From contig NZ_JAFVMH010000005.1 in NCBI RefSeq assembly GCF_017377735.1, forward strand, positions 1 through 64,000: a stretch of DNA of 64,000 bases, in the 5' to 3' direction. The notes beneath the pieces are model-generated. The model had not been told where the DNA came from. It did no database searches and worked only from the letters and a program-made list of their open reading frames with translations. The stretch is from Acetobacter garciniae. GTDB lineage: Bacteria; Pseudomonadota; Alphaproteobacteria; Acetobacterales; Acetobacteraceae. Below are positions 7,794-16,966 of this stretch, one piece after another. The position numbers and the translations under genes are program-made. Positions within the stretch are counted from its first letter, which is position 1, and each line of letters starts with the position of its first letter.

Positions 7794-8088
7794 GGGATGT
7801 TGCGATAGTCGATTGTTATAAAAGGAGAAAATCGCGCTCTCTAAGAGTACTAAATATTATAACTATTCAGTACTTGTACACCGCGCCAGGGCGCGCGCGT
7901 GAGTCCTCGAATACCATAAAAACCGCTGGATTCTTCTCGACATTTCCCGACAGTCCTGCGCCACGCCACGACTTTTTGAGAACAGGCTTTCTGCTCGGGA
8001 AGCGACCCGTTTGTGGCGGCAGGCGGTCCGTCGTGATGCAGCACCAATGCACGGCCAACGTCCGTCCCTCCGTCGTAGGAGGACACGC

Positions 8089-8565
8089 ATGAACCACGCA
8101 TCTCGCGAGGTGATGACGCATCTCGAACTGACCTGGCTGGAAAAGCGCATCGAACAGTGGCTGCGCTTCGGTCATGCGCTGGAAACGCAACCGATCGATC
8201 GTTATCGCCGCCGTCTGTGTTTTGCGCCGGGCGCCGTGTTCGCCCTGCTGCGCTGGACACAGGCGGAGTGCGGGGCGGCAGCCTGCTGCATCGATATCGT
8301 GCGCGCACCCCATGCGGGTGAGCCTCGGGAACGCCTGCCTTTTGTGCCGACGGGTGCGGAACGTCTGCTGCATCGCAGCGGCTGGATGCAGGTCCGGACC
8401 GTTCTGGCTGTCATCGATGCGCTGGAACGGCGCCGGATCAATCCCGTGCATGTCTGTCCATCCTACTGGCAGCAGCTTGCCAACGGTCTGCGGGAAGGCG
8501 GCATCGTGCCGTCCTACACGACCGCCCGGCATGAGGCATGGTTGTGTGGGAGGACCGTGCCATGA
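8089..8565 (+). CDS. DUF2840 domain protein
   Basis: A 158-residue protein starting MNHASREVMTHLELTWLEKRIEQWLRFG, the typical opening of DUF2840 proteins, followed by the FAPGAVFALLRW segment and a C-terminal region with SYWQQLANGLREGGI. ATG 8089 has an AGGAGG site nine bases away; the frame is open upstream but lacks homology. The family is restricted to trb-type conjugative elements and always lies before the TraF peptidase. Its stop overlaps the peptidase start by 4 bp, so the two are translationally coupled. Function unknown, probably transfer-related. Confidence 0.85.
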   Translation: MNHASREVMTHLELTWLEKRIEQWLRFGHALETQPIDRYRRRLCFAPGAVFALLRWTQAECGAAACCIDIVRAPHAGEPRERLPFVPTGAERLLHRSGWMQVRTVLAVIDALERRRINPVHVCPSYWQQLANGLREGGIVPSYTTARHEAWLCGRTVP

Positions 8566-9119
8566 CGCGTAGGGGCTGGTTCTTCACCACCTATTTTGCA
8601 GCGCTGGGCGTGGGCCTGTCGATGGCCCTGCATCCGGTGCCATGCCTGATCTGGAACGTTACGGCCAGTGTGCCAATGGGGCTGTATCGCCTGCACCCCG
8701 AACGCTTGCCTCATGTCGGGGATCTGGTGGCGCTTCGTCTGCCGGAAGGCGATGCGGACAGGCTGGCGCGCGGTGACTATCTGCCGCGTGGCGTGCCGTT
8801 GCTCAAACCGGTGGCGGCGATTGGCGGACAGACGGTCTGTCGCACGGGAAGTCATATCGTCGTCGATGGACTGGGTGTCGGCGAGGCACTGACCACTGAT
8901 CATCGCGGGCGTCCATTGCCTGTCTGGCAGGGCTGTCACCGTCTCGATGCGCGCGAAATCTTTGTGATGAACACGCACGAACCCCGCAGTCTGGACGGCC
9001 GGTATTTCGGTCCGCTTCCGGTCAGCAGCGTGATCGGGCGCGCGACCCCGCTATGGGTTGCCGCAGATTCCGTGCCTGCCGCCAGCCTTTCTTCGCCACG
9101 CTTTTTGCAGGATCACTGA
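8562..9119 (+). CDS. traF: S26 family signal peptidase, conjugal transfer TraF-like
   Basis: A 185-residue protein with one N-terminal membrane segment (about 5-25). The catalytic serine is in NVTASVPMGLY (S36) and the catalytic lysine in LLKPVAAIGG (K82), the serine-lysine dyad of S26 leader peptidases. In RP4, TraF trims and cyclises the TrbC pilin, and the TrbC at 31986-32354 is the likely substrate here. The start ATG overlaps the upstream stop. The ELGR-like C-terminal part (VMNTHEPRSLDGRYFGPLP) is the conserved box E region of signal peptidases. Confidence 0.9.
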   Translation: MTRRGWFFTTYFAALGVGLSMALHPVPCLIWNVTASVPMGLYRLHPERLPHVGDLVALRLPEGDADRLARGDYLPRGVPLLKPVAAIGGQTVCRTGSHIVVDGLGVGEALTTDHRGRPLPVWQGCHRLDAREIFVMNTHEPRSLDGRYFGPLPVSSVIGRATPLWVAADSVPAASLSSPRFLQDH

Positions 9120-9120
9120 C

Positions 9121-9462
9121 ATGGCCCAGATCGGACTCTTCACGCGCACGGCAGACGGTTTTTCCGGACGCCTGCGCACACTCTCGCTGGATGCCGACCT
9201 GACACTGGTGCGCATTGACACGCCGGAAGGTGGCAACGCGCCCGATTATCGCATCCATCTCGGTGATGGCAGCGACGGCCCCGAAGTCGGCGCGGGCTGG
9301 ACACGCACCGGCGAACGGGCCGGCGAATACATCGTCGTGGTGCTTGATGACCCGTCGTTGGCACAGAGCGTACGCGCGACCCTGTTCCAGTCGGGCCGTG
9401 GCGGACGGGTCTGGCAACTTGTCTGGAGCCGCCCGCAGAAACGTCAGGGAGCCCGCGAATGA
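9121..9462 (+). CDS. DUF736 family protein (second copy)
   Basis: A 113-residue protein with the family opening MAQIGLFTRTADGFSGRLRTL and the conserved APDYRIHLGD and GAGWTRTGE segments. It is longer than the paralogue at 4615-4938, with an insertion around residues 43-55. The 4-bp overlap with the transglycosylase and the single-base gap from traF place it firmly in the transfer operon. That position suggests a role in conjugation, whereas the other copy stands alone behind a structured leader. Confidence 0.85.
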   Translation: MAQIGLFTRTADGFSGRLRTLSLDADLTLVRIDTPEGGNAPDYRIHLGDGSDGPEVGAGWTRTGERAGEYIVVVLDDPSLAQSVRATLFQSGRGGRVWQLVWSRPQKRQGARE

Positions 9463-10163
9463 TACGCCTGACTGCAGGAACAGGGCAAAAGGGCAGCAAC
9501 TCCCATGTGTGTGCCCGCTCCATCCTGTGTCGGCTGTGCTGCACGGGACTGGCAGCGTCGCTGATATTTCTGGCACGTCCGGCCTGTGCGCAGGATATCG
9601 ACGGGCTGATCCGTCAGGCCGCCCTGCGTGTCGCCCTGCCGCCGGAATGGATCCGTGCGGTGATGCAGGTGGAAAGCAGTCAGGATGCGCATGCGATCTC
9701 TGCAAAGGGCGCGATGGGTCTCATGCAGATCATGCCTGCAACGTGGCAGGGGTTGCAGCATGATCTCGGCCTCGGTGCCGATCCTTTCGATCCGCAGGAC
9801 AATATCCTCGCCGGGGCCAGCTATCTCCGAATGCTGCACGACCGCTACGGGGATGCGGGCTTTCTGGCTGCCTACAATGCCGGTCCGGGGCGTTATGAAG
9901 CCCATCTCGTCACGGGGCGGCCCTTGCCGCAGGAGACGCGGGATTACGTGGCGTCCGTTGCGCAACTGCTGGACGGACGCACGTTGTCTGCAGACGTTCT
10001 GCACCACATCGACGCAACTGTTGCGCGGAATCAGCCGGAGGATACGCTGTTTGCCGGGCACGTCATATGGCGTTCGTCCGGGGCTTTCCCGCATGCCCCG
10101 AAAGCACTGGCTGACATGTCGCAGGCGTTGTTCGTGCCTGTCTCGATGGGGCCGGCACCATGA
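9459..10163 (+). CDS. Lytic transglycosylase, conjugation type
   Basis: A 234-residue protein with a signal peptide (hydrophobic LCCTGLAASLIFLARPACAQ, cleavage near residue 44). It has an SLT domain: catalytic glutamate E72 in QVESS, the GAMGLMQIMPATW motif (84-96) and LAAYNAGPG near 143-151. It cuts peptidoglycan locally so the mating channel can cross the wall, the role of VirB1-like proteins. It lies in the traF-DUF736 operon. ATG overlaps the DUF736 stop. Confidence 0.92.
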   Translation: MIRLTAGTGQKGSNSHVCARSILCRLCCTGLAASLIFLARPACAQDIDGLIRQAALRVALPPEWIRAVMQVESSQDAHAISAKGAMGLMQIMPATWQGLQHDLGLGADPFDPQDNILAGASYLRMLHDRYGDAGFLAAYNAGPGRYEAHLVTGRPLPQETRDYVASVAQLLDGRTLSADVLHHIDATVARNQPEDTLFAGHVIWRSSGAFPHAPKALADMSQALFVPVSMGPAP

Positions 10164-10263
10164 CCGGGTATGCGCGGAAGCCCTCGCAGCAGAGGGGTAA
10201 GAAGGCAGGGAAACGGCGATTGTCCTGGGGATCGGGTCTCTGGGGCTTAGCGCAAGATAAAAG

Positions 10264-10386
10264 CCGCAAGGTGCGGCATGGTTGGGGAGGGCGGTTTTTC
10301 AGGGTTTTTCGCAAGGTCATTTTATCGTCCCAAGGTTTCTGGCGGTCTGATTGCCCTGTTTTCAATATGTTAGCGCAAGGTGCGGC
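10264..10386 (+). other. Candidate oriT region upstream of the relaxase
   Basis: The 228-bp gap before the relaxase carries GCAAGGTGCGGC twice (10267-10278 and 10375-10386). The first copy is part of a GCCGC/GCGGC hairpin; both are preceded by the same TTAGCGCAAG-type sequence, within 10247-10256 and 10370-10380. A GTCCTGGGG at about 10222 resembles MOB-P nick cores only loosely. Direct repeats plus a hairpin immediately upstream of a relaxase gene fit an origin of transfer, but no nick site can be assigned from sequence alone. Confidence 0.4.
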
Positions 10387-10391
10387 CTGTC

Positions 10392-12134
10392 ATGGCCCGC
10401 GATGACGATTTCCGGGTCAGGCCCGGTCGCATCCGCTCGACCCGTGCCCGCCAAGGCCGGTCTTTCATCGGGCGCGTGCTGGCCGCGACCAACCGGGCCG
10501 GGGGCATGGGGCGTCCAGGACCGGCAAACGGACGCAAGGGACCATCGACCTTCGGGCGGGGCAGGGGAGCGGCAGCGCGTGCCAACCGTCTCCTGTCGCG
10601 GCGCACCCGGCTTGCCATCGTCAAGGCGAGGGTGGTTCGACATGGCGCACGGGCTACATTGCGTGCCCATCTGTCCTATCTCCAGCGTGAAGGTGTCACG
10701 AAGGACGGGGAGAAGGCCCGGCTGTTCGGGGCCGAGCGCGACCATGTGCCCGCGCGTGAATTTGCCGAGCGGTGTCAGGATGACCGGCATCATTTCCGCT
10801 TCATCGTTGGACCTGAGGATGCGGTGGACATGGCGGATCTGAAAACTTTCACGCGGGAACTGATGACGCAGGCCGAGCAGGATCTCGGCACGCATCTTGA
10901 CTGGGTGGCGGTCAGTCACTGGAATACCGACAACCCGCATGTCCATGTCATCGTGCGGGGCAAGGATCAGGCTGGCGAGGATCTGGTCATCTCGAAGGAT
11001 TATATCCGCGAGGGCCTGCGTGCCCGTGCCCAAAATCTTGTTACCCTGGAGCTCGGGCCGCGCACTGAAAATGAAATCCGCCGGAACGTGGAGCGCCAGG
11101 TAGAGGCGGAGCGCTGGACCCAACTGGACCGGCAGTTGCAGCAGGACGCGGATCAACGCGGCATTATCGATCTGGCGCCATCTCCAGACCGGCAGCCTGA
11201 CGCCTTCTCGGTTATGAAAGTCGGACGGCTGCGGCGTCTGGAGCGCATGGGTCTTGCCCATGAGGTGCGTGCCGGGCAATGGCGTCTTGATGAAACGGCG
11301 GAGGTCACCTTGCGCGAGATGGGCCAGCGCAATGACATCATCAAGCGCATCCATCGCGGTCTGAGCGAGCAGGGGATCGAACGCGCTTCAGCGTCCTGGG
11401 TGCTGGCCGGAGAGGAACTGGCCGAGCCCGTGATTGGGCGTCTGGTTGCACGCGGTCTGGATGATGAGCTGAAAGGAAACGCCTATGCCGTAATCGATGG
11501 CGTGGATGGGCGGACACATCATGTCCATCTGCCTTCGCTGGAGGCTGCTGGGGATGTCCCGCCCGGTGGTCTGGTTGAATTACGGAACTATGAGGATGGC
11601 AAGGGTCATCGACGGACCACGCTCGCTATGCGTTCGGACCTGTCGATCAGCGAACAGGTGCAGGCACGTGGCGCAACATGGCTGGACCGCCAGCTTGTCG
11701 CCCGTGATCCGGTGGCGCTGGGTGAGGCGGGCTTCGGGGCGGAGGTCCGCGATGCCCTGCGCCAGCGCAGTAACCATCTGGTCGAGCAGGGACTGGCGCG
11801 ACGTGACGGTGAGAAGACCATCTATCCGCGCGGGATGATTGCCACGCTCCGGGAAAGGGAGGTCGGTGAACTGGCCCGACGGCTGGAGGCGGAGCAGGGG
11901 CTTTCCCACCAGCCATTCGATGCAGGCGAGTATGTGTCTGGGACTTATCGCCAGCGCTTCGTGCTGGCATCCGGTCGGATGGCAATGATTGATAACGGGC
12001 TTGGCTTTCAGTTGGTGCCGTGGACGCCCTCGCTGGAAAAACAGCGGGGCAGGGAAGTCTCTGGGATCGCCCGTGATGATGGCGGTGTCGACTGGTCGTT
12101 TGGGAGACGGCGGGATCAGGGTCTGGAAATCTGA
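10392..12134 (+). CDS. Relaxase / mobilization nuclease with DUF3363
   Basis: A 580-residue protein. The N-terminal half is a VirD2-like relaxase: a candidate catalytic tyrosine in HLSYLQREG (Y96), DRHHFRFIVGPED (131-143), and the metal-binding NPHVHVIVRG with H183 and H185. The C-terminal half (about 290 on) is the DUF3363 region seen in relaxases of trb-type ICEs. It nicks oriT, stays bound to the 5' end and is delivered by TraG. ATG 10392 is chosen because the family starts MARDDDFRVRPGRI. In related elements it directly precedes traG; here about 14 kb of cargo separates them. Confidence 0.92.
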   Translation: MARDDDFRVRPGRIRSTRARQGRSFIGRVLAATNRAGGMGRPGPANGRKGPSTFGRGRGAAARANRLLSRRTRLAIVKARVVRHGARATLRAHLSYLQREGVTKDGEKARLFGAERDHVPAREFAERCQDDRHHFRFIVGPEDAVDMADLKTFTRELMTQAEQDLGTHLDWVAVSHWNTDNPHVHVIVRGKDQAGEDLVISKDYIREGLRARAQNLVTLELGPRTENEIRRNVERQVEAERWTQLDRQLQQDADQRGIIDLAPSPDRQPDAFSVMKVGRLRRLERMGLAHEVRAGQWRLDETAEVTLREMGQRNDIIKRIHRGLSEQGIERASASWVLAGEELAEPVIGRLVARGLDDELKGNAYAVIDGVDGRTHHVHLPSLEAAGDVPPGGLVELRNYEDGKGHRRTTLAMRSDLSISEQVQARGATWLDRQLVARDPVALGEAGFGAEVRDALRQRSNHLVEQGLARRDGEKTIYPRGMIATLREREVGELARRLEAEQGLSHQPFDAGEYVSGTYRQRFVLASGRMAMIDNGLGFQLVPWTPSLEKQRGREVSGIARDDGGVDWSFGRRRDQGLEI

Positions 12135-12161
12135 TGCCTCCTGTTTGCGGGAGCGGACGGC

Positions 12162-15100
12162 TCAGGTTCGACCTGTCCGGCCCCATCGCAGTTTCAGGCG
12201 CTGCAGGTGATCGGCGCATCGCGCCACCAGCAGATAGAGCGCTGGCGTGGTGAACATGGTCTGTGCCTGACTGACCAGCAGGCCACCGATCAGCGTGATG
12301 CCGAGCGGCTGGCGCAGCTCCATGCCGTAGCCGCCCATCAACACCAGCGGCAACGCGCCGAGGGCAGCGGCAAAGGTAGTCATGACGATGGGCCGCAGGC
12401 GCAGCAGGCAGGCCTCCCGAATGGCATCCCGTGACGTCAGGCCGCGTTCGCGTTCGGCATGGATGGCAAAATCCACCAGTAGGATCGCGTTCTTGAGCGA
12501 GATACCAGTCAGCAACAGCATGGCGATCACCGCCATGCCCGAGAACGGCAACCCGAAGAGATCGAGGGCCATGATGGCCCCGATCCCGGCCGAGGGAATG
12601 GTGGAGAGAATGGTCAGCGGATGCCACACGCTTTCATACAGCATGCCCAATGTCAGATAGACGGCAAGCACAGCGCCGATGATCAGGATCTCGCTGTCAT
12701 GCGTGCTTTTGCCAACATCCCCTTCGTCGCTCTGCAACTCGCCGGTGATGCTCTCCGGCAGATGCAGGCTCCGCCATTCCTGATCAATGATCACCTGCGC
12801 CTGCGACAGGCTGACACCGGGCGCCAGTTCCAGCGCCAGCGAGGCGGAACTGGCGTAGCCGATATGGGTGACGGCCACCGGATCGAGGCTCGGTGTTATC
12901 CGGGCCACCACCGACAGCGGCACCAGCGTTTCCGCCCCGGTCGCCACGGCCGAACCGGTCGAGGCATTGGCGCCACCCGCCAGCGAATTGGCGATCTGGT
13001 TCCGAAACGCCGTTGCACTCGTGGAGGCTGTAGTGCTGGCCGTGGCTGATGTCACCACCCGGATGGTGTTGGACGCCGAACTGCCCGAGGCCGAGCCTCC
13101 CGAGGGGCTGATCCAGAACCGTTTCAGGATCTCCGGATCGCGCTGGAAGCGGTGTTCCACGGTCAGCACCACATTGTATTGCCCGTGTGTCGTATAGACG
13201 ACCGAGGCCGTGGTCTGGCCCAGCGCGTCGGACAGGGTGTTGCCGATGACCTGCGGCGTGACCCCGACACGGGCGGCGGTATCGCGGTCGATCGCCAGCG
13301 TGATGCCCTGTCCCGGCGGATCGACGTCGGGGTCCACATCCGCGAATTCCGGGTGATGCCGCAGGGCTTTCGCCAGTTTCCGTGTTGCTGGTCCCAACAG
13401 CCGGTCATCCTCGCTGCGCAGGATGTAGCTGACCCCGCTGCTGTTCGATCCGACCCGCATCATGATGTTGCCCGGCGCCTGGGCATGGTATTCGGCGTGA
13501 ATGTCTTTCCCCATCTTGGCGATCACGCGGGCAGCCACTTCCGCCCCCGAAGCACGCCCGGTGGACAGGTCGCACAGCGTGGCGAACACCATGCCGTGGC
13601 TGGAGCCTTCAGACGTATCGAGATAGGCGATCACATGCGTCACGACGGGATCCTCCAGCAGCACCCTGCTGAATCGCTCCAGCCGGACCTTGGTCTGGGC
13701 CAGTGAACTGCCGCTACCGCGCGATCCGCCCGAGACGATGCCGATATCCTGACGCGGAAACACGACCCTGGGCATACGGGTAAACAAAAAGACGCCCACC
13801 AGCAGGGTGAGCGGCAAAAGCAAAGCCGTCTTGCCGGGATGGCTCAGGCAGACTTCCAGGGTGCGACGATACAGGCTGCCTCTGTGTTTCTCATGGTCCA
13901 GAAAATCTGCGATATCCACTTCTGGATGCACGGCGGTTCTGTTTTCGGCAAAGCGCATGCACAGCGCCGTCAGACAGGGTGTGAGCACGCAGGACAGGAC
14001 CAGCGACACCGTGACAGCGATACCCACTGTCCCGGCAAACTCCCGGAACAGCCGTCCCGTCAGGCCCGAGGCCAGCCCGATCGGCAGGAACACCGCGAGC
14101 ACCGAGACGGTGATGGACAGCAGCGTGAACGCCACCTCGCTCGCCCCGGCAATGGCCGCTTCATCGATGGAAAGTCCTCGCTCGCGCATGCGGATGATGT
14201 TCTCGATCACCACGATGGCGTCATCCACCACCAGACCCGTCACAACCGTCAGCGCCATGAGCGAGAGATTGTCCAGCCCGAAGCCCGCCAGATGCATCGG
14301 CCCGAGGCTGGCGATCAGACAGCACGGCACGATGATCGCCGCCGCAACGGATGCCGTCCACGAGCGCAGGAACACCCACACCACGGCCAGTGCCAGCAGA
14401 CAGGAGGCCAGCAGCGTCACCAGCGTATGATGCAGCGAGGAACGGATCACCGCCGAGCCATCCCGCGCCACCGCAATATCCGCCCCCGGCGGCATGAGCG
14501 TGCGCAGTTGTGGCAGACGGGCTTTCACCGCATCGACTATCCCGACCAGATTGGCTCCCGGCTGGGCGCGCACCATCAGCGTCAGCGCCGGTTTTCCGTC
14601 AAAGAAGGCGGCGGCATTCACGTCCTGCATGCTGTCCGTCACGGTCGCGACGTCACGTAGGAGGATGGGGCGTCCGTTCTTGTAGGCAATCACCAGATCC
14701 CGATACGCTGCGGCATGGTCGGCCTGATCGTTCACGGCCAACTGGTAGCGCTGGCCCGCCATGTCGATCACGCCCTTCGGTGTATGCGCATTGGCCGAAG
14801 CGAGTGCTGCGCGCAGGTTCTCGAACCCCATGCCGTATTTGAAGAACAGCAGCGGGTTCATCTCCACCCGCACAGCGGGCGCAGAACTGCCCATGAGCAT
14901 CACATCCCCAACCCCCTGCACCTGGAGCAGCATGGGCCGCAGGGTGGTGTTCACCAGATCATACAGGTGGGACATGGGTTGCATGCCCGGTGTCACGGCG
15001 AGGATCAGCACCGGCGTCGCATTGGGGTTGGCGCGATGATAGCTCGGGTCTGACCCCGGCGTGGTTGGCAGGTCGCGCCGCGCGGCCCTTATGGCGGCTT

Positions 15101-15425
15101 CCACGTCCCGCGCGGCGCCATTGAGATCCCGACCCAGTTCAAACCCTAAAGAGATGGAAGTCTCCCCCCGCGTGGAGGTGGACATCATCTGCGTCACACC
15201 CGCGATATTGCCCAGATGCCGTTCCAAAGGTGCTGCCACAGTGCGGGCCATCACCTCGGGCGAGCCGCCGGCGTTGGAAGCGGAGACCGAGATCACCGGC
15301 AGGTCGACATCGGGCAGGTCCGAGACCGGAAGATGGGGCAGCGCCATCAGTCCGGACAGCACGGCGGAGAGCAGCAGCAGCGTTGTCGCCACCGGGCGAC
15401 GGACAAACCAGGCGATAAATTTCAA
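12162..15425 (-). CDS. RND (HAE-1) multidrug efflux inner-membrane permease, MdtB/MdtC-like
   Basis: A 1087-residue protein starting MKFIAWFVRRPVATTLLLL. It has the RND layout: one helix, a large periplasmic loop, a helix bundle (about 335-560), a second loop, and a second bundle near 900-1075. VVDDAIVVIENI near 400 holds the proton-relay aspartates and GISLKNAILLVDF is the matching motif in the second bundle. It is about 45 residues longer than usual because of a Ser/Ala/Thr-rich insertion near residues 770-830. No membrane-fusion or outer-membrane partner gene is adjacent, so it would need partners from elsewhere. It converges on the relaxase and lies downstream of the iron-uptake operon on the same strand. 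Confidence 0.9.
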   Translation of the reverse strand: MKFIAWFVRRPVATTLLLLSAVLSGLMALPHLPVSDLPDVDLPVISVSASNAGGSPEVMARTVAAPLERHLGNIAGVTQMMSTSTRGETSISLGFELGRDLNGAARDVEAAIRAARRDLPTTPGSDPSYHRANPNATPVLILAVTPGMQPMSHLYDLVNTTLRPMLLQVQGVGDVMLMGSSAPAVRVEMNPLLFFKYGMGFENLRAALASANAHTPKGVIDMAGQRYQLAVNDQADHAAAYRDLVIAYKNGRPILLRDVATVTDSMQDVNAAAFFDGKPALTLMVRAQPGANLVGIVDAVKARLPQLRTLMPPGADIAVARDGSAVIRSSLHHTLVTLLASCLLALAVVWVFLRSWTASVAAAIIVPCCLIASLGPMHLAGFGLDNLSLMALTVVTGLVVDDAIVVIENIIRMRERGLSIDEAAIAGASEVAFTLLSITVSVLAVFLPIGLASGLTGRLFREFAGTVGIAVTVSLVLSCVLTPCLTALCMRFAENRTAVHPEVDIADFLDHEKHRGSLYRRTLEVCLSHPGKTALLLPLTLLVGVFLFTRMPRVVFPRQDIGIVSGGSRGSGSSLAQTKVRLERFSRVLLEDPVVTHVIAYLDTSEGSSHGMVFATLCDLSTGRASGAEVAARVIAKMGKDIHAEYHAQAPGNIMMRVGSNSSGVSYILRSEDDRLLGPATRKLAKALRHHPEFADVDPDVDPPGQGITLAIDRDTAARVGVTPQVIGNTLSDALGQTTASVVYTTHGQYNVVLTVEHRFQRDPEILKRFWISPSGGSASGSSASNTIRVVTSATASTTASTSATAFRNQIANSLAGGANASTGSAVATGAETLVPLSVVARITPSLDPVAVTHIGYASSASLALELAPGVSLSQAQVIIDQEWRSLHLPESITGELQSDEGDVGKSTHDSEILIIGAVLAVYLTLGMLYESVWHPLTILSTIPSAGIGAIMALDLFGLPFSGMAVIAMLLLTGISLKNAILLVDFAIHAERERGLTSRDAIREACLLRLRPIVMTTFAAALGALPLVLMGGYGMELRQPLGITLIGGLLVSQAQTMFTTPALYLLVARCADHLQRLKLRWGRTGRT

Positions 15426-15536
15426 GGAAGATGTCCCGTCCCTGCGGGAGGGCTCACTCTATAAGACGATCGATGCGGGTATTTTTTCAAAGGAGAACGA
15501 AAAAATCTTCGTTTCTTTTTAGCGGGCTTTCAAATC

Positions 15537-16037
15537 CTACCCGGCTGACGACGTGACCGTGATGGCCGCACCCTGTACGGCCAGTCCATGCTCGGCGGCC
15601 ACCCGGCGCAACAACGTCGCCACTTCCGGTGCGTGACACGCAATCTTCCGTCCCGTCCCCGCTTCCACAAAGGTAATCGCGAGCGCTGCCCTCGGCTCCG
15701 GAGCCACACTGTAGAGCCATTGCCGGTCGGGCGTGACATCGCGGCGCAGGATGCCCCGCTCCACAAAGAGATTCAGATTGCGCTGGATCGAACCCTGTGA
15801 GGGAACGTGTCCCTGCTCCATGATCCGGCCGAGCGTTTTCCATATCTCCACCGCGGTCGCACGTGATCCAGCTTCCAGAATGCCGTGAAACAGGATGCGC
15901 CGCAGATCGGTCATTTTGATGCCGACCTCCTCGCTGCGTTCTTCCAGGCTACGCACGGCGCTGCGGCTGGCGCCCATGCCGGGGCGGATTTCATTCAGGG
16001 ACGGTGAAGAACGGCGATGTTCGGAGAAGGCGGGCAT
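15537..16037 (-). CDS. Fur-family-like regulator lacking the usual metal ligands
   Basis: A 166-residue protein. Residues about 38-110 follow the Fur winged helix: GIKMTDLRRILFHGIL, then EIWKTLGR, then SQGSIQRNLNLFVERGILRR where Fur has its TVYR recognition helix. The C-terminal half has a Fur-like dimer pattern ending VQGAAITV, but there is only one cysteine (KIACHAPE), and the HHxH and CxxC ligands of Fur/Zur are missing. It may be a metal-independent relative or sense something else. It lies 56 bp after tonB on the same strand, so it is probably the last gene of the iron operon, or the first of an RND transcription unit. Confidence 0.65.
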   Translation of the reverse strand: MPAFSEHRRSSPSLNEIRPGMGASRSAVRSLEERSEEVGIKMTDLRRILFHGILEAGSRATAVEIWKTLGRIMEQGHVPSQGSIQRNLNLFVERGILRRDVTPDRQWLYSVAPEPRAALAITFVEAGTGRKIACHAPEVATLLRRVAAEHGLAVQGAAITVTSSAG

Positions 16038-16093
16038 GGGTTTGATCCTGTCACGATCAGAGAAAGGGAATGGGAGCCAGAACGGAAAAAATC

Positions 16094-16966
16094 TCAGTTT
16101 CCGCCAGTGTGGATGTAGAACTCGACGGGGACCGTCAGGGTGATGGGATCCCCAGCAACACTGTCCGGCGGGATGGGCAGCGGCTGAGCACGTTTTGGGA
16201 GAGCGACTGCCTCCTGGTCCAGCAGAGGATGGCCAGAAGAGCTGGCGAGTGTCACCGAAAGCACATGACCTTTGCGGTCCATGGAGAAGGTCACCGTTGG
16301 CACGCCTTCCTGATGATCGGCCATGGCGTCGGACGGATAGCGCTTGAACTTTTCAAGCTGCGCCAGCAAAGCCCCCTGCCAGGTCACCGGATCGTGCGAG
16401 GCTTTTGAAGACGACGCACCGGGAGCCGGGGCAACCTGTGCGGGAGCCGGAGGCGCTTCCGAAGAAGGCGGTGCTGTTGTCGCCTCGGCCGGTGGCGTCT
16501 TGTCCGGGATCGGCTTTTTGAGCATCGGCACCGGCTTATGTTTCTTGACCAGCTTCTTTGGCTTTTCGGGCTTGGGAACTGGCACCGATGGATTGGGCGC
16601 GGGTGAAGGTGGTGCTGTGATCTTGGGCGGTTCGACCGGGGCCGGATCCGGGATGGACTGGGTCTGCTGCGGCCCCGGCGGCAGATCAGTCGGCGGGGTT
16701 GGTGTGGATACCGGCTCGGGGGCCATGTCGATGGCAATCGCAGCCGGTGGTGGTTCGGGCACGGCCATGACTGGCGGGGGCAGCCGCATGACCCACCATA
16801 CCACCCCACCACTGACGGCGAGCACGGCGAGGAACGACAGGCCCCAGCGCAGGGCGTCCTCACGCCGGGCCAGACGAAGCTGCCCGCGCTGCCAGTCGGC
16901 AAAGGACATGACCGAGTTTTCGACAGCCTCACCCTGCCCCTGCATCATGTCTGCGGTGCTGCTCAC
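16094..16966 (-). CDS. tonB: TonB energy transducer
   Basis: A 290-residue protein with one N-terminal membrane helix (about 40-63), then a long proline-rich spacer with repeated KP/PP segments (about 65-190). The C-terminal TonB domain has LEKFKRYPSDA, VTFSMDRKGHVLSV and a final TVPVEFYI strand. It carries proton-motive energy from ExbB-ExbD to outer-membrane receptors, here most likely the receptor at 22094-24673. The start overlaps the exbD stop by 4 bp. A private tonB on a mobile element avoids dependence on the host protein's specificity. Confidence 0.9.
   Translation of the reverse strand: MSSTADMMQGQGEAVENSVMSFADWQRGQLRLARREDALRWGLSFLAVLAVSGGVVWWVMRLPPPVMAVPEPPPAAIAIDMAPEPVSTPTPPTDLPPGPQQTQSIPDPAPVEPPKITAPPSPAPNPSVPVPKPEKPKKLVKKHKPVPMLKKPIPDKTPPAEATTAPPSSEAPPAPAQVAPAPGASSSKASHDPVTWQGALLAQLEKFKRYPSDAMADHQEGVPTVTFSMDRKGHVLSVTLASSSGHPLLDQEAVALPKRAQPLPIPPDSVAGDPITLTVPVEFYIHTGGN

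Noticed and set aside
13839..14660. Long open frame on the plus strand inside the RND gene
   Set aside because: It is the antisense shadow of a high-GC gene with strong homology on the minus strand, is His/Arg/Gln-rich and has no ribosome-binding site.
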